NCBI GenBank assembly: GCA_002715785.1
Contig: PBAA01000022.1
Span: 26,380-58,856, forward strand
Length of the DNA: 32,477 nt
Direction of reading: 5' to 3'
DNA from: Gammaproteobacteria bacterium
GTDB lineage: Bacteria; Pseudomonadota; Gammaproteobacteria; Pseudomonadales; Azotimanducaceae
Positions 31,871 through 32,477 of this stretch are shown here, in pieces; within the stretch, counting starts at the first letter, position 1; each line of letters opens with the position of its first letter. The notes under the pieces were generated by a model, which did not search any database, had not been told where the DNA came from, and saw only the letters and a program-made list of their open reading frames with translations. The translations under genes were made by a program, and so were the position numbers.

Positions 31871-32425
31871 GTGACGAAAATCAGTCAAAATGGATTGGAA
31901 GCGGGGCTCTTGGAAGTTCAAACAGAACGCCTCAGATTGCGTGCGCCGAACGAAGGTGACGCGGCTGATCTGACCAGACTGCTCGACGATTGGAATGTGG
32001 CGAAGTGGCTTGCCCGGGTTCCGCATCCGTATCAATTGGCTGATGCATACGCGTTCATTGAATACTCGCGAGCGAAGGAATCTTCTGAATACGATCGTAA
32101 CTTTATTGTTGTTTTGGGTAGTGAATTGATCGGTGGTGTAGGGCTAACGGGTGAAACCGCTGGGGTCTTGGAGCTCGGTTATTGGATCGCCCGAGAACAT
32201 TGGGGATGTGGTTATGCGACCGAAGCTGCGGCGGGTTTGATCGGGTACGCCGAAACCACACCGGGATGTGCGCGATTGGAAGCGAATTATCAGAAGGACA
32301 ATCTCGCGTCTGCGCGTGTTTTACGGAAACTCGGTTTTCGGGTCTGCGGTGAAAAAAGTATTTTTTCACTTGCCCGCAATCGCGATGTGAGTAGCACCTG
32401 CGTTTTCCTGGACCTGAAGCACTAA
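31871..32425 (+). CDS. GNAT-family N-acetyltransferase (RimJ/RimL type)
   Basis: This GNAT protein has up to 184 residues. It opens with QTERLRLRAPNEGDAADLTRLL, has the acetyl-CoA strand ELGYWIAREHWGCGYATEAA (motif A, with the x-x-Gly-x-Gly-x-Ala loop), and ends with NLASARVLRKLGFRVCGE. This is the RimJ/RimL-like layout; it transfers acetyl groups from acetyl-CoA to an amine or a protein N-terminus. The longest frame begins with GTG at 31871, directly after the AT-rich island and without a Shine-Dalgarno. TTG at 31910, eight bases after GGAAG, is a plausible shorter start near the conserved ERLRLR. Only 52 nt of non-coding sequence remain after it. Confidence 0.85.
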   Translation: MTKISQNGLEAGLLEVQTERLRLRAPNEGDAADLTRLLDDWNVAKWLARVPHPYQLADAYAFIEYSRAKESSEYDRNFIVVLGSELIGGVGLTGETAGVLELGYWIAREHWGCGYATEAAAGLIGYAETTPGCARLEANYQKDNLASARVLRKLGFRVCGEKSIFSLARNRDVSSTCVFLDLKH

Positions 32426-32477
32426 CTGAAGTGACGTTTCGGTTCGACAAAGTTGTACTCGCGTGGAGCATTAGTGT

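Overview
The window is about 32.5 kb of roughly half-GC bacterial DNA, densely packed with intact genes. The protein content suggests a heterotrophic proteobacterium, most likely a marine or soil gammaproteobacterium. That content includes a MucD/DegQ-like protease, ModABC, a DUF3604 protein, MOSC, a Baeyer-Villiger-type monooxygenase, a Rieske oxygenase, paired class III CoA-transferases and split MaoC hydratases. The lineage is inferred from gene families and was not tested. I see no rRNA, tRNA, CRISPR array, insertion sequence, integrase or phage gene. No recognisable transcription-factor gene occurs among the 31 complete genes and one partial gene, and ModABC is the only transporter.

Layout. 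1-1979 (minus): nitronate monooxygenase-like flavoprotein, then two hot-dog-fold hydratase subunits with a 4-nt ATGA overlap; the last runs off the window. 2211-2942 (plus): NUDT19-like Nudix hydrolase. 2959-9815: GMC oxidoreductase (minus), phytanoyl-CoA dioxygenase-like protein (plus), hydroxypyruvate isomerase-like protein and aldo/keto reductase (both minus), then two class III CoA-transferases joined by another ATGA overlap (plus). 9864-10508 (plus): M50 site-2-protease-like membrane protein.

10534-22714 is a run of twelve genes all on the minus strand. In transcription order they are a crotonase-fold protein, modA-modB-modC, a ProA-like aldehyde dehydrogenase, a 1-Cys peroxiredoxin, an FAD-dependent aromatic-type monooxygenase, a thiamine-binding (MTH1187/YkoF-type) protein, a Rieske oxygenase, a DegQ-like protease, an SGNH hydrolase and a VOC-family protein.

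22916-25823 (plus): Gfo/Idh/MocA oxidoreductase and an exported DUF3604 protein. 25860-27944: a glutathione S-transferase (minus) and a GH32 fructosidase without signal peptide (plus), diverging. 28041-31223 (minus): a flavin monooxygenase of Baeyer-Villiger type behind a 273-nt leader rich in inverted repeats, and before it a MOSC protein coupled to a small membrane protein. 31292-31711 (plus): another small membrane protein. 31790-31870 is an AT-rich island with nested inverted repeats, followed by a GNAT acetyltransferase.

Functionally the window looks like catabolic accessory capacity. It carries oxygenases, dehydrogenases, CoA activation, hydratases and carbohydrate-linked oxidoreductases, together with molybdate uptake and stress functions. 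The most unusual points are the thiamine-binding protein translated directly after an aromatic-ring monooxygenase and before a Rieske oxygenase, the ProA-like dehydrogenase with no proline context, the crotonase lacking one catalytic glutamate, the coupled CoA-transferase pair, and the two structured non-coding stretches at 29700-29972 and 31790-31870.
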